From positions 186,001 to 250,000 of the forward strand of contig CAWBLP010000005.1 of the NCBI GenBank assembly GCA_963789495.1: DNA of 64,000 bases, in the 5' to 3' direction. Position numbers and translations under genes: made by a program. Source of the DNA: CAWBLP01 sp963789495. GTDB lineage: Bacteria > Pseudomonadota > Alphaproteobacteria > Acetobacterales > Acetobacteraceae. Shown here one piece after another: positions 1 to 8,625 of this stretch; the first letter of the stretch is position 1; every line of letters starts with the position of its first letter. Below the pieces are notes generated by a model that was given only the letters and a program-made list of their open reading frames with translations, was not told where the DNA came from and made no database searches.

Positions 1-235
1 GTGCGACGGTGGCCTTCAAGGCCGCGATACCGCCACGCATGAAGTCGCTCCGCCACAGGCGGACCGTGTCCTCGCGCACGCCAAATGCCTCGGCAATCCG
101 CGCGCTGGTCCAGCCAGCCAATGTCAGACGAACGGCTCGGGCGCGGTCTGCCTCGCCACGATCACGCGAACCGGCGAGCGCCACCAGAGCCGCTTGTTGC
201 TCTTCGCTCGCTGAAAGGGGCGATCTGCCCGTCAT
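1..235 (-). CDS. IS630-type transposase, N-terminal part (cut by window edge)
   Basis: Read leftward from an ATG at 235, the frame is open to the window edge (78 codons). It contains a helix-turn-helix of the kind found at the start of IS630/Tc1-type transposases: RARAVRLTLAGWTSARIAEA is followed by FGVREDTVRLW, a typical HTH_29/winged-helix pattern. The catalytic DDE part would lie outside the window, so completeness cannot be judged. The insertion sequence end should lie between 236 and about 366, before the MaoC gene, but no terminal inverted repeat could be recognised with only one end visible. An isolated HTH regulator is the alternative, but the spacing and wording of the motif favour the transposase. 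Confidence 0.75.
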   Translation of the reverse strand, partial: MTGRSPLSASEEQQAALVALAGSRDRGEADRARAVRLTLAGWTSARIAEAFGVREDTVRLWRSDFMRGGIAALKATVA

Positions 236-366
236 GTCCTGCACCCTGCGAATTGGTGCCGGCAGCGAATTGGACCTACCATCCGTTGGTCAAGCTGACG
301 GATTCTGCTTAGGGGAACCGGGGTCGTGTCGTCTGCACGCCGCCCGATTCCCCTTGTTTCGGGCCG

Positions 367-789
367 CTACGGATCGATGCGGGCCGAAGCTGAGCCGCTG
401 ACCACTTCCTTGCCGTCCTGATTGGTGGTGCTCAGCGCCAGGTCGACGAAATGCTGCCCGCCTTCCTCACGCAGCGCGGTGACGGTCGCCTTGGCATCCA
501 GGTCGTCGCCCGGCCACACCTGATTGGTGAAGCGCACGCCGAATTTGGTCAGCCTTCCGTCGCCGACATAGTTGGTCAGCATCTTGCCGGTCATGCCCAT
601 GGTCAGCATGCCATGAGCGAACACCGACGGATAACCCGCCACCTTGGTGGCATACACCTCATCGGCGTGCAGCGGATTGTAGTCGCCGGATGCGCCGCAG
701 TACATGACGATCTGGGTGCGGGTGAGATTGGTGACCACCCGCTCGCTATGGGTATCGCCAACCTTGAGCTGGCTTGCCTTGAGTGCCAT
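367..789 (-). CDS. MaoC-like (R)-hydratase / dehydratase family protein
   Basis: A 140-residue single hotdog-fold protein. The hydratase-2 motif is clear: YCGASGDYNPLHADE (the D-x4-H catalytic pair, near residues 36-41) followed by FAHGMLTMG. MaoC proteins hydrate or dehydrate enoyl/3-hydroxyacyl-CoA thioesters in fatty acid, PHA or side-chain degradation. It lies 12 bases downstream of another MaoC-type gene on the same strand. This matches the two-gene arrangement in which one partner carries the catalytic motif and the other is a degenerate hotdog, the two forming a heterodimer. The substrate is unknown. Confidence 0.85.
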   Translation of the reverse strand: MALKASQLKVGDTHSERVVTNLTRTQIVMYCGASGDYNPLHADEVYATKVAGYPSVFAHGMLTMGMTGKMLTNYVGDGRLTKFGVRFTNQVWPGDDLDAKATVTALREEGGQHFVDLALSTTNQDGKEVVSGSASARIDP

Positions 790-801
790 GGCCGAACCTC
801 C

Positions 802-1284
802 TCAACCCTGATCCACGGGACGTTCGGTGGTCACGCCGACGCTGCGCGCCCGCGCCACCAACTCGCCGCTCTGGTCGCGATATTCGGTGATCCGTTCGCG
901 GAAGGTCAGCTTGCCCGCCCGCTTGCTCTGGCGTTCCCAGGTTTCGCCAGGCTTGGTTTCCACCGACAGCACGTCGCCGGGATGCACCGGACGGATGTAT
1001 TCGAAATGCTGCTCCGCATGCAGTCCACCGCTGGAGGCGGGCTTACCCTCGATGCTGCTCGGGTTCTTGCCGGAGCCGAACCACGGACGATCGGGCCGCC
1101 AGCGCAGATGATAGTCCGGATCGAACTGCGCCACCGCCTGCAGAAAGCTGGGCGGGGCGATCACGGCGCCGACCTCGCTTGCTTTCGCTGCCTCGGCATC
1201 GTGATACACGGGGTTGGTGTCGCCGACTGCGCGGGCGAACATCATGATGTGCGAGGCTTCGACGGGGAAGGTGATTTTGGCCAA
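802..1284 (-). CDS. MaoC-type dehydratase, FAS1-like N-terminal hotdog partner
   Basis: A 160-residue protein when started at a TTG at 1284, which has a good GGAGG site six bases upstream. The frame stays open much further upstream, but that part is antisense to the phosphoesterase gene and is not protein-like. Visible features are FPVEASHIMMFARAVGDTNP near the start, IAPPSFLQ, and HAEQHFEYIRPVHPGDVL, characteristic of the MaoC_dehydrat_N (FAS1-like dehydratase) domain. The strict D-x4-H catalytic pair is less clear than in the downstream gene, so it is probably the non-catalytic or substrate-binding subunit of a heteromeric hydratase with the 367-789 product. The non-ATG start is inferred from ribosome binding site and family length. 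Confidence 0.8.
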   Translation of the reverse strand: MAKITFPVEASHIMMFARAVGDTNPVYHDAEAAKASEVGAVIAPPSFLQAVAQFDPDYHLRWRPDRPWFGSGKNPSSIEGKPASSGGLHAEQHFEYIRPVHPGDVLSVETKPGETWERQSKRAGKLTFRERITEYRDQSGELVARARSVGVTTERPVDQG

Positions 1285-1356
1285 CTGGTTCCTCCACTGC
1301 TTGGGTTGCGGCAAGCCTAGCAGGACGACGGACATGCGAAAGAGGGGCCGCCTCGC

Positions 1357-2175
1357 GTGAGGCGTCCGCTTCGCCGCGTCGGTGCACAGCGCCGCGCCGC
1401 GCTTGCCTCGGCAGACATCCCGACCTGGAGCGGCCCCCGCCTCCTGCCGGATCGCGCCGATGCCCTGCGTTTCGCCGCTGCCCCGGGTCGCTTGCCGCGG
1501 GGCCGGCGCGTGTACGCGATCGGCGACGTGCATGGCAGCCTCGACCAGCTTCGCGCGCTGCATGCGGTGATCGCCGCCGACCTGGCCGCACGCCCCATCG
1601 GTAACGCGGTGGTGGTGCATCTTGGCGATTACATCGACCACGGGCCGGACAGCGCGGGCGTGCTGGCGCTGCTGATCGCCGGACCGGCGATCCCTGCCGT
1701 GCGCGTGGTCAATCTGATGGGCGAGCACGAGCGCATGCTGCTCGATGCGATGCAGGGCGACCGCGCGGCGGCGACCGACTGGCTGTGGTCCGGTGGCAGG
1801 GCGAGTCTGGCCAGTTGGGGCCTGCCGGCCGAACTGCCGCGGGAGGCATGGGTTGACGCCATTCCGGCCGACCACATCGCCTGGCTGCGGAGCCTGGTCC
1901 TGACCCATCGGGAGGGCGATTACCTGTTCGTGCATGCCGGTATTCGGCCAGGCGTAAAGCTGGCGGACCAGGCGCCGGACGATCTGCTGGGCATTCGCCA
2001 GCCGTTCCTCTGGAGCGAGCAGGATTTTGGCGTTGTCGTGGTGCATGGGCACAGCGCCAGCCCCGCCCCGGCGACCTCGGTCAACCGGATCGGCCTCGAT
2101 ACCGGCGCCGGTCTTGGCGGCAAGCTCAGTGCCGTGGTGCTGGAGGAGGATCGACTGGCGTTGCTGGCGGTGTGA
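1357..2175 (+). CDS. Serine/threonine-type metallophosphoesterase
   Basis: A 272-residue calcineurin-like (PPP family) phosphatase. Motifs in order: GDVHG at residues 56-60, GDYIDHG at 90-96, GEHE at 122-125, HAG at 193-195 and HGH at 230-232. The third motif is normally GNHE, whose Asn bridges the metals and positions the phosphate; here the codon is GAG (Glu). The rest of the metal site is intact, so the protein may have altered metal affinity or activity. The GTG start at 1357 has GAGGGG about ten bases upstream; a start nearer residue 40 is possible because the first 45 residues are Arg/Ala-rich and unconserved-looking. Family members act on phosphoproteins or small phosphate esters such as diadenosine polyphosphates; the substrate here is unknown. 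Confidence 0.82.
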   Translation: MRRPLRRVGAQRRAALASADIPTWSGPRLLPDRADALRFAAAPGRLPRGRRVYAIGDVHGSLDQLRALHAVIAADLAARPIGNAVVVHLGDYIDHGPDSAGVLALLIAGPAIPAVRVVNLMGEHERMLLDAMQGDRAAATDWLWSGGRASLASWGLPAELPREAWVDAIPADHIAWLRSLVLTHREGDYLFVHAGIRPGVKLADQAPDDLLGIRQPFLWSEQDFGVVVVHGHSASPAPATSVNRIGLDTGAGLGGKLSAVVLEEDRLALLAV

Positions 2176-2327
2176 CAGGCACGGATTCAGCCGGCGCCTC
2201 TGGCCCGGCTGCGTCACGAACATTGCGTTATAAGCTTGTTCCGCCGCCCGCATTCCCGCATGATCCAGAGGCGTGCAGCCGCTGTCGACAGCGCCGCTTG
2301 CGCATCATTCATGAATTCGGAGCGGAT

Positions 2328-3338
2328 ATGCCGCGTTTGCCAAGTGCCGCTGGGCGGAATGCCTTCCGCCTCGCCGTGTTGGTCTCTGTCTGGTGCCTCG
2401 GCATGCCGGCGCTGGCGGTCCACGCGGCTGAGAAGGCTCCGGCGGCCAAGCTGAACGCGGCTCCGCCGGCGGTGGTCAAGTCCGATGCCCAGGCCAACAC
2501 CACGGATCCGGCGGCGCCCACCGCTATCCCCCCGCTCGCGCGCGGGGCGGATCCGGTGGTCGCCAGCGTTGAAGGTCACCCGATCTATCTCAGCGATCTC
2601 GGCCGGGCGACTCGCGCGTTGCCGAGCAATCTGCGGTCCTTGCCGTTCGACACGCTGTATCCGGTGCTGCTCGACCGGATGGTGGATCATGAATTGCTGG
2701 TGATGTTGGCTCGTCGCCGCGGGCTGGAGGACAACCCGGCGGTCAGGAAGGAGATCGAGGCGGCGACCGAACGAGTGCTGGAAGGCGCGCTGCTGTCCCA
2801 GGAGGCGGCGCCGAAAGTGACGGAACGCGCGATCAAAGCGCGCTACGATCGCCTGTACGCCAATCGTTCGGCCACCGAGGAGGTGAGGGCACGGCACATC
2901 CTGGTCACCTCCGAGGCAGAGGCCAATTCCATCATCGCCAAGTTAAGGAAGGGTGCCGATTTCGCGACCCTGGCCAACGAGCTCAGTAAGGATCCAGACG
3001 CGTCCAAAGGTGGCGATCTGGGCTATTTCCGCCGAGAACAGGTGTGGCCGGGCTTCGCGGACGTGGCGTTTGCGCTGCAGCCCAGCCAGGTGGCCGACAA
3101 GCCGATCCACAATGAATTCGGTTGGCATGTCATCGAGGTCGACGAAAAGCGGCTGGTCGCAGCGCCGAGCTACTCCGATCTGCACGATCAGCTGCGTGAC
3201 GAGATGATGCAGGATGCGGTCAAGGCCATGGTTGCCGAGGCGCGCGGCCAGATGACCGTTCACAAATGGAATCTGGACGGGTCGGAGATGGATGCCGCCG
3301 CGAAGCCGGGAACGTCATTGGTCCGATCGGCGAAATAG
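2328..3338 (+). CDS. Parvulin-type peptidylprolyl isomerase (SurA/PpiC-like), copy 1
   Basis: A 336-residue exported protein. The start at 2328 has GGAG five bases upstream and gives a signal peptide (LAVLVSVWCLGMPALAVHAA, cleavage after about residue 33). The frame is open back to 2172, but that extension is not protein-like. A Pro/Ala-rich linker is followed by a SurA-like N-terminal helical region and a PpiC rotamase domain with RARHILV, KGGDLGYF and FGWHVIEV. Such proteins isomerise prolyl bonds and chaperone outer-membrane proteins in the periplasm. It lies 107 bases upstream of a paralogue of the same architecture; the two share the same order of motifs and a matching KWNLDGS/KFNLDGS C-terminal motif, indicating a tandem duplication. 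Confidence 0.9.
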   Translation: MPRLPSAAGRNAFRLAVLVSVWCLGMPALAVHAAEKAPAAKLNAAPPAVVKSDAQANTTDPAAPTAIPPLARGADPVVASVEGHPIYLSDLGRATRALPSNLRSLPFDTLYPVLLDRMVDHELLVMLARRRGLEDNPAVRKEIEAATERVLEGALLSQEAAPKVTERAIKARYDRLYANRSATEEVRARHILVTSEAEANSIIAKLRKGADFATLANELSKDPDASKGGDLGYFRREQVWPGFADVAFALQPSQVADKPIHNEFGWHVIEVDEKRLVAAPSYSDLHDQLRDEMMQDAVKAMVAEARGQMTVHKWNLDGSEMDAAAKPGTSLVRSAK

Positions 3339-3445
3339 CCGGCTTCGTCCCGGTCCGCAGCCTGTGGCTGATCACGCGGCCCTGTCCCTTGTGAGCGGCG
3401 GCGTGTTCCGCCATCATCCTTGCCATACCACATAATGAGGTCTTC

Positions 3446-4345
3446 ATGCCGTTTCGTCTCGGGGTTTCGGCCCGCCTGCTTGCTGCCGTCCTGGTCACGA
3501 CCGGGCTTTGCTCCGGTGTCGGCCTGGCGCAGACCAGCGCGGCCACGCCCCAGGCTGACGCAGATCCGGTGGTTGCCCGTGTGGGTGGCGACGCGATCCA
3601 TCTGAGCGAGGTGAAGCAGGCCGCCGACGCGCTGCCGGCCGCGGCTCATGCGATGCCGCCGCAGGCCCTGTACCCGATGGTATTGGACCAGGTCATTGAC
3701 GGTCACGCTCTGGTGGCGGAGGCCCGCAGGACCGGGTTGGACAAAGAACCGGCGGTACAGCGCCAGGTGCATGAGGCGGAGAACCGCGCGCTGGAAACCG
3801 TGGTCCTGCACAAGGCGATCGCGCCGCTGATCACCGATGCCGCGGTGCGTGCCCGCTACGACCAGGAGATCGCCAACAAGCCCGGCGTTGAGGAGGTGCA
3901 TGCGCGGCACATCCTGGTTCCCGATGAAGCCACTGCGAAGAAGATCATCGCTGAACTGAACAAGGGTGCCGACTTCGCGGCGCTGTCCAAGCAATACAGC
4001 AAGGACCCCGGCGCGGCGCAGCAGGGAGGTGACCTCGGCTTCTTCAAGGAAGATGAGATGGTGCCGGAATTCGCCAAGGCCGCGTTCGCTCTGCAGCCAA
4101 ATCAGATCTCGCAGAACCCGGTGCATACGCAGTTCGGCTGGCACGTGATCCAGGTCCTGGAACGAAAGCGTTCCGATCCGCCCAGCTTCGAGCAGGCGCG
4201 TGATGAGCTGCGGCAGAAGATGATCAAGGAGGGCGTGCAGAAGGTGGTTGCGCAGGCCCGAGCTTCGGTCAAGGTGGAGAAGTTCAATCTGGACGGCTCG
4301 CCATTGCGCGCCACCGACGGCGCCGAACCGCCGCCGGCCAAGTAA
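3446..4345 (+). CDS. Parvulin-type peptidylprolyl isomerase (SurA/PpiC-like), copy 2
   Basis: A 299-residue periplasmic protein. It has a signal peptide (LLAAVLVTTGLCSGVGLAQ, residues about 11-29), a SurA-like N-terminal helical region with the DPVVARVGGDAI start, and a PpiC rotamase domain with VHARHILV, GGDLGFF and FGWHVIQV. It is shorter than copy 1 because it lacks the long Pro/Ala linker. Role: folding of exported proteins, probably outer-membrane barrels. It ends 26 bases before argJ; the two are probably co-transcribed although functionally unrelated. Confidence 0.92.
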   Translation: MPFRLGVSARLLAAVLVTTGLCSGVGLAQTSAATPQADADPVVARVGGDAIHLSEVKQAADALPAAAHAMPPQALYPMVLDQVIDGHALVAEARRTGLDKEPAVQRQVHEAENRALETVVLHKAIAPLITDAAVRARYDQEIANKPGVEEVHARHILVPDEATAKKIIAELNKGADFAALSKQYSKDPGAAQQGGDLGFFKEDEMVPEFAKAAFALQPNQISQNPVHTQFGWHVIQVLERKRSDPPSFEQARDELRQKMIKEGVQKVVAQARASVKVEKFNLDGSPLRATDGAEPPPAK

Positions 4346-4371
4346 CTGATCAAGCAACGAGGAAGGGGATC

Positions 4372-5601
4372 ATGACCACTGCCGTCTCGCCACTCGCCGT
4401 TCCGATGCCGGAATTGCCGCCGCTGGCCGGCGTGCGCCTGGGTGCGGCGGAGGTGGGCATCCGATACAAGGGGCGAACGGATGTGGTGATGATGGAGGTG
4501 CCGTCCGGCAGCACGGTCGCCGGCGTGTTCACCTCCAACCAATGCCCGGGTGCGCCGGTGGACTGGTGCCGAACGGCGTTGAAGGGTGGCAAGGCCCGCC
4601 TGGTGGTGGTGAATGCGGGCAACGCCAACGTGTTCACCGGCAAGGCCGGACGCGACGCCTGTGCCGCAACCGCCGGCGCCGCGGCCAAGCTGGTCGGCTG
4701 CCCGGCAAAGCAGGTCTTCGTCGCCTCCACCGGCGTGATCGGTGAGGTGATGCCGCACGACAAGCTGGTCGCCGCCCTGCCAGACCTGCATGCGTCACTG
4801 CGCGACGATGGCTGGACCGATGCGGCGCGCGGCATCATGACCACCGATACCTTCCCCAAGGCGGTGACCCGCACCGCGACGATCGGTGGCAGCGAGGTGC
4901 GCATCTCCGGCATCGCCAAGGGCAGCGGGATGATCGCGCCCGACATGGCGACCATGCTGTGCTTCATCTTCACCGACGCGAAACTGCCAGCCGGGGCGAT
5001 GCAGGCGCTGCTGAAGAAAGGCGTCGATACCTCGTTCAACTGCACCACCGTCGATTCCGACACGTCCACTTCCGACACCGTGCTGTTGATCGCCACAGGG
5101 GCGACGAAGCACCCGCGTGTTCCCGCTGAAGGCGGCGCGATGCTGCGCGACTTCGGCCGTGCGCTGAACGACGTGCTGATGGAGCTTGCGCTGCAAGTGG
5201 TGCGGGATGGCGAGGGCGCGCAGAAACTGGTGCGGATCGATGTGACCGGAGCGGTCACCGCGCGCTCCGCCAAGCGCGTTGCCATGGCGGTGGCAAACTC
5301 GCCGTTGGTGAAGACCGCGATTGCTGGTGAGGACGCCAATTGGGGCCGCATTGTCATGGCGGTTGGCAAGGCGGGCGAACCGGCTGATCGGGACAAGCTG
5401 TCGATCGGCGTTGGTGGCGTCTGGATGGCGCGGGACGGAGCTGTCATTCCGGGCTACGACGAGGCTCCGGTGGTCGCCCATATGAAGGGGCGCGAAGTGG
5501 AGATCATGATCGACCTCGGCCTGGGACGCGGCAAGGCGACCGCTTGGACCTGCGATCTGACGCACGGATATATCGACATCAACGGGTCTTATCGAAGCTG
5601 A
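4372..5601 (+). CDS. argJ: Bifunctional glutamate N-acetyltransferase / amino-acid acetyltransferase
   Basis: A 409-residue ArgJ/OAT family enzyme. It transfers the acetyl group of N-acetylornithine to glutamate, closing the cyclic arginine pathway, and in bifunctional forms also uses acetyl-CoA. The proenzyme cleaves itself between Ala193 and Thr194 in KGSGMIAPDMATML; the new N-terminal Thr194 is the nucleophile. The oxyanion-hole pair STG (119-121) and the C-terminal GEDANWGRI and DINGSYRS motifs are present. The start is supported by GAGGAAGGGG seven bases upstream. Cytosolic; the remaining arginine genes are not in the window. Confidence 0.97.
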   Translation: MTTAVSPLAVPMPELPPLAGVRLGAAEVGIRYKGRTDVVMMEVPSGSTVAGVFTSNQCPGAPVDWCRTALKGGKARLVVVNAGNANVFTGKAGRDACAATAGAAAKLVGCPAKQVFVASTGVIGEVMPHDKLVAALPDLHASLRDDGWTDAARGIMTTDTFPKAVTRTATIGGSEVRISGIAKGSGMIAPDMATMLCFIFTDAKLPAGAMQALLKKGVDTSFNCTTVDSDTSTSDTVLLIATGATKHPRVPAEGGAMLRDFGRALNDVLMELALQVVRDGEGAQKLVRIDVTGAVTARSAKRVAMAVANSPLVKTAIAGEDANWGRIVMAVGKAGEPADRDKLSIGVGGVWMARDGAVIPGYDEAPVVAHMKGREVEIMIDLGLGRGKATAWTCDLTHGYIDINGSYRS

Positions 5602-6005
5602 ACAGTCGAGACGAACGCTGAAGGCGGCGGCAGGCGGGTCATTCCGCTTGCCGCGACCATGGGCTCAGGCCGCGCCACTGCGCCGTCATGTTGCGCTGTC
5701 GCACTCGACAGTGCGGTATGCGTCAACCCGCGCGGCTGGGCGTGGGGATCGCGGCCTGTGCGAGCCATCTCCGCCGCTGTGGGGCACCGTTCGCGCAACC
5801 AGGGCACCCGCCGCGGTGGTATCGGTCAGCATTATCATGCGTCGGGCTGCATCCCAGCCATTCATGTCGGTAATTGCATTCGCTCCCCGTGGAGTGCGAC
5901 GATGAAAGAACGCGCCGCCTTGCGGCCCGGCTGTTACGTCTTTGCTTCGGAGTATGGGAGTCCGCTACAGGACCGGCCGGACGGACCTAAATTGAGGGTG
6001 TTTGC
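5602..6005. other. Intergenic stretch between argJ and the TSUP permease gene
   Basis: About 400 bases without a recognisable gene. It holds a stem-loop at 5692-5715 (listed separately) and a short open frame from an ATG at 5902 to a stop at 6007-6009, encoding 35 residues (MKERAALRPGCYVFASEYG at its start), with GGAG about eight bases upstream. That frame ends by overlapping the presumed CTG start of the permease by four bases (CTGA), which would suit a translated leader, but no homology is recognised and it may be chance. The rest shows no repeat or RNA gene. Confidence 0.4.
5692..5715 (+). terminator. Stem-loop downstream of argJ, possible transcription terminator
   Basis: Arms TGCGCTGTCG and CGACAGTGCG pair over ten positions (two G-T pairs) around a CACT loop, 90 bases after the argJ stop. 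No T-run follows, so a classical intrinsic terminator is not supported; it may be an attenuating hairpin or a mere inverted repeat. Confidence 0.3.
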
Positions 6006-6785
6006 CTGACTCTTCACGATCTTTCCTTCTCGGTCTCCGGCTTCGTCGTCGGCCTTTTGGTCGGGCAGACTGGCATGGGGGGCGGTGCGCTGATGACGCC
6101 GCTTCTTGTTCTGCTGTTCGGCGTTCATCCGGCGACCGCTGTCGGTACCGACCTGCTCTACGCCTCTGCGACCAAGACAGTGGGCACGTTGGTGCACGGC
6201 ATGAACCACACCGTCGATTGGCGGATCGTGCGCCGACTTGCCAGCGGAAGCATTCCCGCCACCGCCATCACCCTGGTGCTGATCTCTCACTTCGACCTGG
6301 GCGGCCCAAGCACCTCACGTGCCATCGCCACCGTGCTCGGCGTGATGCTGCTGCTCACAGCAGGGTCGTTGGTGTTTCGCCGCCGCTTCATCAGATTTGT
6401 CGGCGAACGGCTGGAGCGGCATTCCGCTCGTCGGGTTGCCACATTCACCATCATGACCGGGGCATTGCTGGGTGTTCTGGTAACGATCTCTTCGGTCGGT
6501 GCCGGCGCCATCGGGGTGACCGCGCTGATTCTGCTCTACCCGCGCCTGCCGATGGCGGTGATCGTCGGGTCCGACATCGCCCACGCGGTTCCGCTGACCC
6601 TGCTCGGCGGGGTCGGGCACTGGTGGCTAGGCTCAGTGGATTGGGGAATGCTGGTCGCGCTGCTGGCCGGGTCGGTTCCTGGTATCATCCTGGGAAGTTA
6701 TCTGGCCGTCAGGGTCCCGGACAAGGTGCTTCGGCCGATTCTGGCGGTCACGCTGGTCCTGGTCGGCGCGCGCCTGGTGCTCTAA
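6006..6785 (+). CDS. TSUP/TauE-SafE family membrane permease
   Basis: A membrane protein of about 259 residues with eight or so hydrophobic segments. The N-terminal half contains the TSUP signature GQTGMGGGALMTPLLVLLFG and HPATAVGTDLLYASATK; the second half repeats it as ISSVGAGAIGVTALILLYP and IVGSDIAHAVPLTLLGG. TSUP proteins export or import sulfite, organosulfonates or related anions. No ATG or GTG gives the complete first helix. The frame upstream of the TTG at 6057 encodes LTLHDLSFSVSGFVVGLLVG, which belongs to the family, so a CTG start at 6006 with GAGGGTG just upstream is proposed. The 3' end overlaps the convergent panE-like gene by four bases. Substrate not deducible. Confidence 0.82.
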   Translation: MTLHDLSFSVSGFVVGLLVGQTGMGGGALMTPLLVLLFGVHPATAVGTDLLYASATKTVGTLVHGMNHTVDWRIVRRLASGSIPATAITLVLISHFDLGGPSTSRAIATVLGVMLLLTAGSLVFRRRFIRFVGERLERHSARRVATFTIMTGALLGVLVTISSVGAGAIGVTALILLYPRLPMAVIVGSDIAHAVPLTLLGGVGHWWLGSVDWGMLVALLAGSVPGIILGSYLAVRVPDKVLRPILAVTLVLVGARLVL

Positions 6786-7708
6786 CCGCCGGGCGTCCCG
6801 TTCGCGTACAGCGCCAGGATGTCGGACACGGCCCGGTTCAGCGGCGTCGGGATGCCCAACTGGCGACCCATTTCCACCACAGCTCCGCTCAGCCAGGGCA
6901 CTTCCAGCCGATTGCCACGCGCTAGATCGCCTTGCATCGATGCGGTCATCTCTGCTGGCAGCCGATCGATCATTGCCATGCGTCGTTCGACATAATCGTC
7001 CGCGAATGGCACAGCCATGGCGCGGCCGACCGTGACCGCTTCCTGGATCACATCGCGCAGGAAGCGGTAGGTCTGCTGGTTGGCGCGGATCGGTCCCAAC
7101 CGGCTGCGCATCGTTGCCGTGGTGCCGGACATGCCGACCAGGAAAGCAAACTTCTCCCACGTCGCCAGCCGGATATCGGCGGGAATTTCGGCATCGATCC
7201 CCGCTTTGCTGCAGGCTGCAAGAAACGCCTCGACCCGCGAGGAGCGCGCATTGTCCATCTCGCCGAACAGCAGCTTTGCCATCGTGCCGGTATGCGCAAT
7301 CACTCCGGGGCTGGCGATGACGACACCGATCTGCCCGACCCCGCCGATGACCGCGTCGCGTCCCAGCACCTGGGTGAGGACCTCGTCCTTGTTGACACCG
7401 TTCTGAAACGACACCACGGCGGTGCCTGGCCGGACCAGCGGCTTCACGGCTTCGGCCGCGGCTTCCAGATCCCACAGCTTGACGCCGATGATCACCAGAT
7501 CGGCCGGCGCCAGCGTGGCGGGATCGTCGGTGGCCACGACATCGCGCAGATGCAGGTCGCCGAGGGCGCTGGTGACGCGCAGCCCGTCCTGACGAATGGC
7601 GGCGAGATGCGCGCCGCGCGCGATGAACGCGACGTCATTGCCCGCAGCGGCCAGCCTGGCACCGAAATATCCGCCGAGGGCACCAGCCCCCATGATGATG
7701 ATTCGCAT
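6782..7708 (-). CDS. 2-dehydropantoate 2-reductase family protein
   Basis: A 308-residue ketopantoate reductase/ApbA family enzyme. The N-terminal Rossmann motif GAGALGGYFGARL (7-19) binds NADPH. VSFQNGVNKDE is the central signature, and the C-terminal helical domain has the Lys-containing ATWEKFAFLVG that supplies the catalytic Lys. PanE makes pantoate for coenzyme A, but many bacteria hold several paralogues of unknown substrate. This copy sits beside an enoyl-CoA hydratase rather than other pantothenate genes, so a true panE role is not certain. Confidence 0.87.
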   Translation of the reverse strand: MRIIIMGAGALGGYFGARLAAAGNDVAFIARGAHLAAIRQDGLRVTSALGDLHLRDVVATDDPATLAPADLVIIGVKLWDLEAAAEAVKPLVRPGTAVVSFQNGVNKDEVLTQVLGRDAVIGGVGQIGVVIASPGVIAHTGTMAKLLFGEMDNARSSRVEAFLAACSKAGIDAEIPADIRLATWEKFAFLVGMSGTTATMRSRLGPIRANQQTYRFLRDVIQEAVTVGRAMAVPFADDYVERRMAMIDRLPAEMTASMQGDLARGNRLEVPWLSGAVVEMGRQLGIPTPLNRAVSDILALYANGTPGG

Positions 7709-7783
7709 GGGCCGATTGAGCGTTCCGCCCCGCCCTGCGTCAAGGGAGGGGCAGATGATCGTTATGCGACGCGGCGGCGACGG

Positions 7784-8551
7784 TCAGCTGATGCCCTTGC
7801 GCGCCATGAAGTCTGGAAATGCGTCCTCGGCCTTGGCATTGCGGAACCCGGCGGAGGTGAAATCGTGCTCCTCCTGCCATTGCTGCTCCAGGTTCTCGCC
7901 GAGCTGCTTCAGCAGCAGTGCCTTCACACCGATCACCGCGTCGCGGTGGTTGTTGGCGATCATACGGGCGATCTCCATCGTCTTGGCGCGGAGCTGGTCG
8001 CGTGGCACCAGGTGATTCAACAGTCCGATGCGATAGGCTTCCTCGGCCTCCACGATGCGTGCCGTGAACAGCAGCTCCTTCGCGATCGGCCAGCCGACCT
8101 GGTTGGGCAGCGTCCAGGTGCTGTTGATCCGTCCGTAGGCCGCGGCAAGAAAACGGAAGCGCGTGGCTTCACAGCCGATGCGCATGTCGAGCGACGAGGA
8201 CAGCACCGCCGCACCGCCATAGGCCAACCCGTTCATCATGCCGATGGTCGGTTTGGCAGAGGCCGCGATCTCGTAGCCGTTGCGGCCGCTGCGCATCGCC
8301 GCCAGTTCCTGGTCGGAATAGCGGCGATCGTCGGCGATCTGCTCATGGATGTCGCCGCCGGCCGAGAAGGCACGATCGCCAGCCCCCGTGATCACGATGC
8401 ATCCGACACTGTCATCGGAATCCATACGCTGCACCGCGTCATGCAATTCGCTCGACAACCTGCGGTTCATCGCGTTGAGTTTTTCCGGGCGGTTCAACGT
8501 CAGGATCCCGACACCGTCTGCCACATCCACCAGGATATGTTCGTAGCTCAT
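7784..8551 (-). CDS. Enoyl-CoA hydratase/isomerase family protein (crotonase fold)
   Basis: A 255-residue crotonase-superfamily protein. LTLNRPEKLNAMN (18-30), the oxyanion-hole segment DRAFSAGGDIHEQ and a second segment GLAYGGAAVLSSSLDMRIG are visible. The two acidic catalytic residues of classical enoyl-CoA hydratases are not clearly present: the usual Glu positions read Leu/Ser and Tyr/Gly, so it may act as isomerase, hydrolase or another crotonase. The ATG at 8551 is preceded by GGGAGG at a good distance. Cytosolic, CoA-thioester metabolism. It is divergent from the efflux pair that starts at 8626. Confidence 0.87.
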   Translation of the reverse strand: MSYEHILVDVADGVGILTLNRPEKLNAMNRRLSSELHDAVQRMDSDDSVGCIVITGAGDRAFSAGGDIHEQIADDRRYSDQELAAMRSGRNGYEIAASAKPTIGMMNGLAYGGAAVLSSSLDMRIGCEATRFRFLAAAYGRINSTWTLPNQVGWPIAKELLFTARIVEAEEAYRIGLLNHLVPRDQLRAKTMEIARMIANNHRDAVIGVKALLLKQLGENLEQQWQEEHDFTSAGFRNAKAEDAFPDFMARKGIS

Positions 8552-8625
8552 CCTCGCCTCCCATTCCGTTGTCCGGCCGAGTGTATTGTCGGCCGGTGGA
8601 GACCAGCAATAAGCTGCCCGCGCCG

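Noticed and set aside
5659..6009. A 116-codon plus-strand frame between argJ and the permease gene
   Set aside because: No homology or composition supporting a protein before the ATG at 5902; only the last 35 codons are considered as a possible leader.
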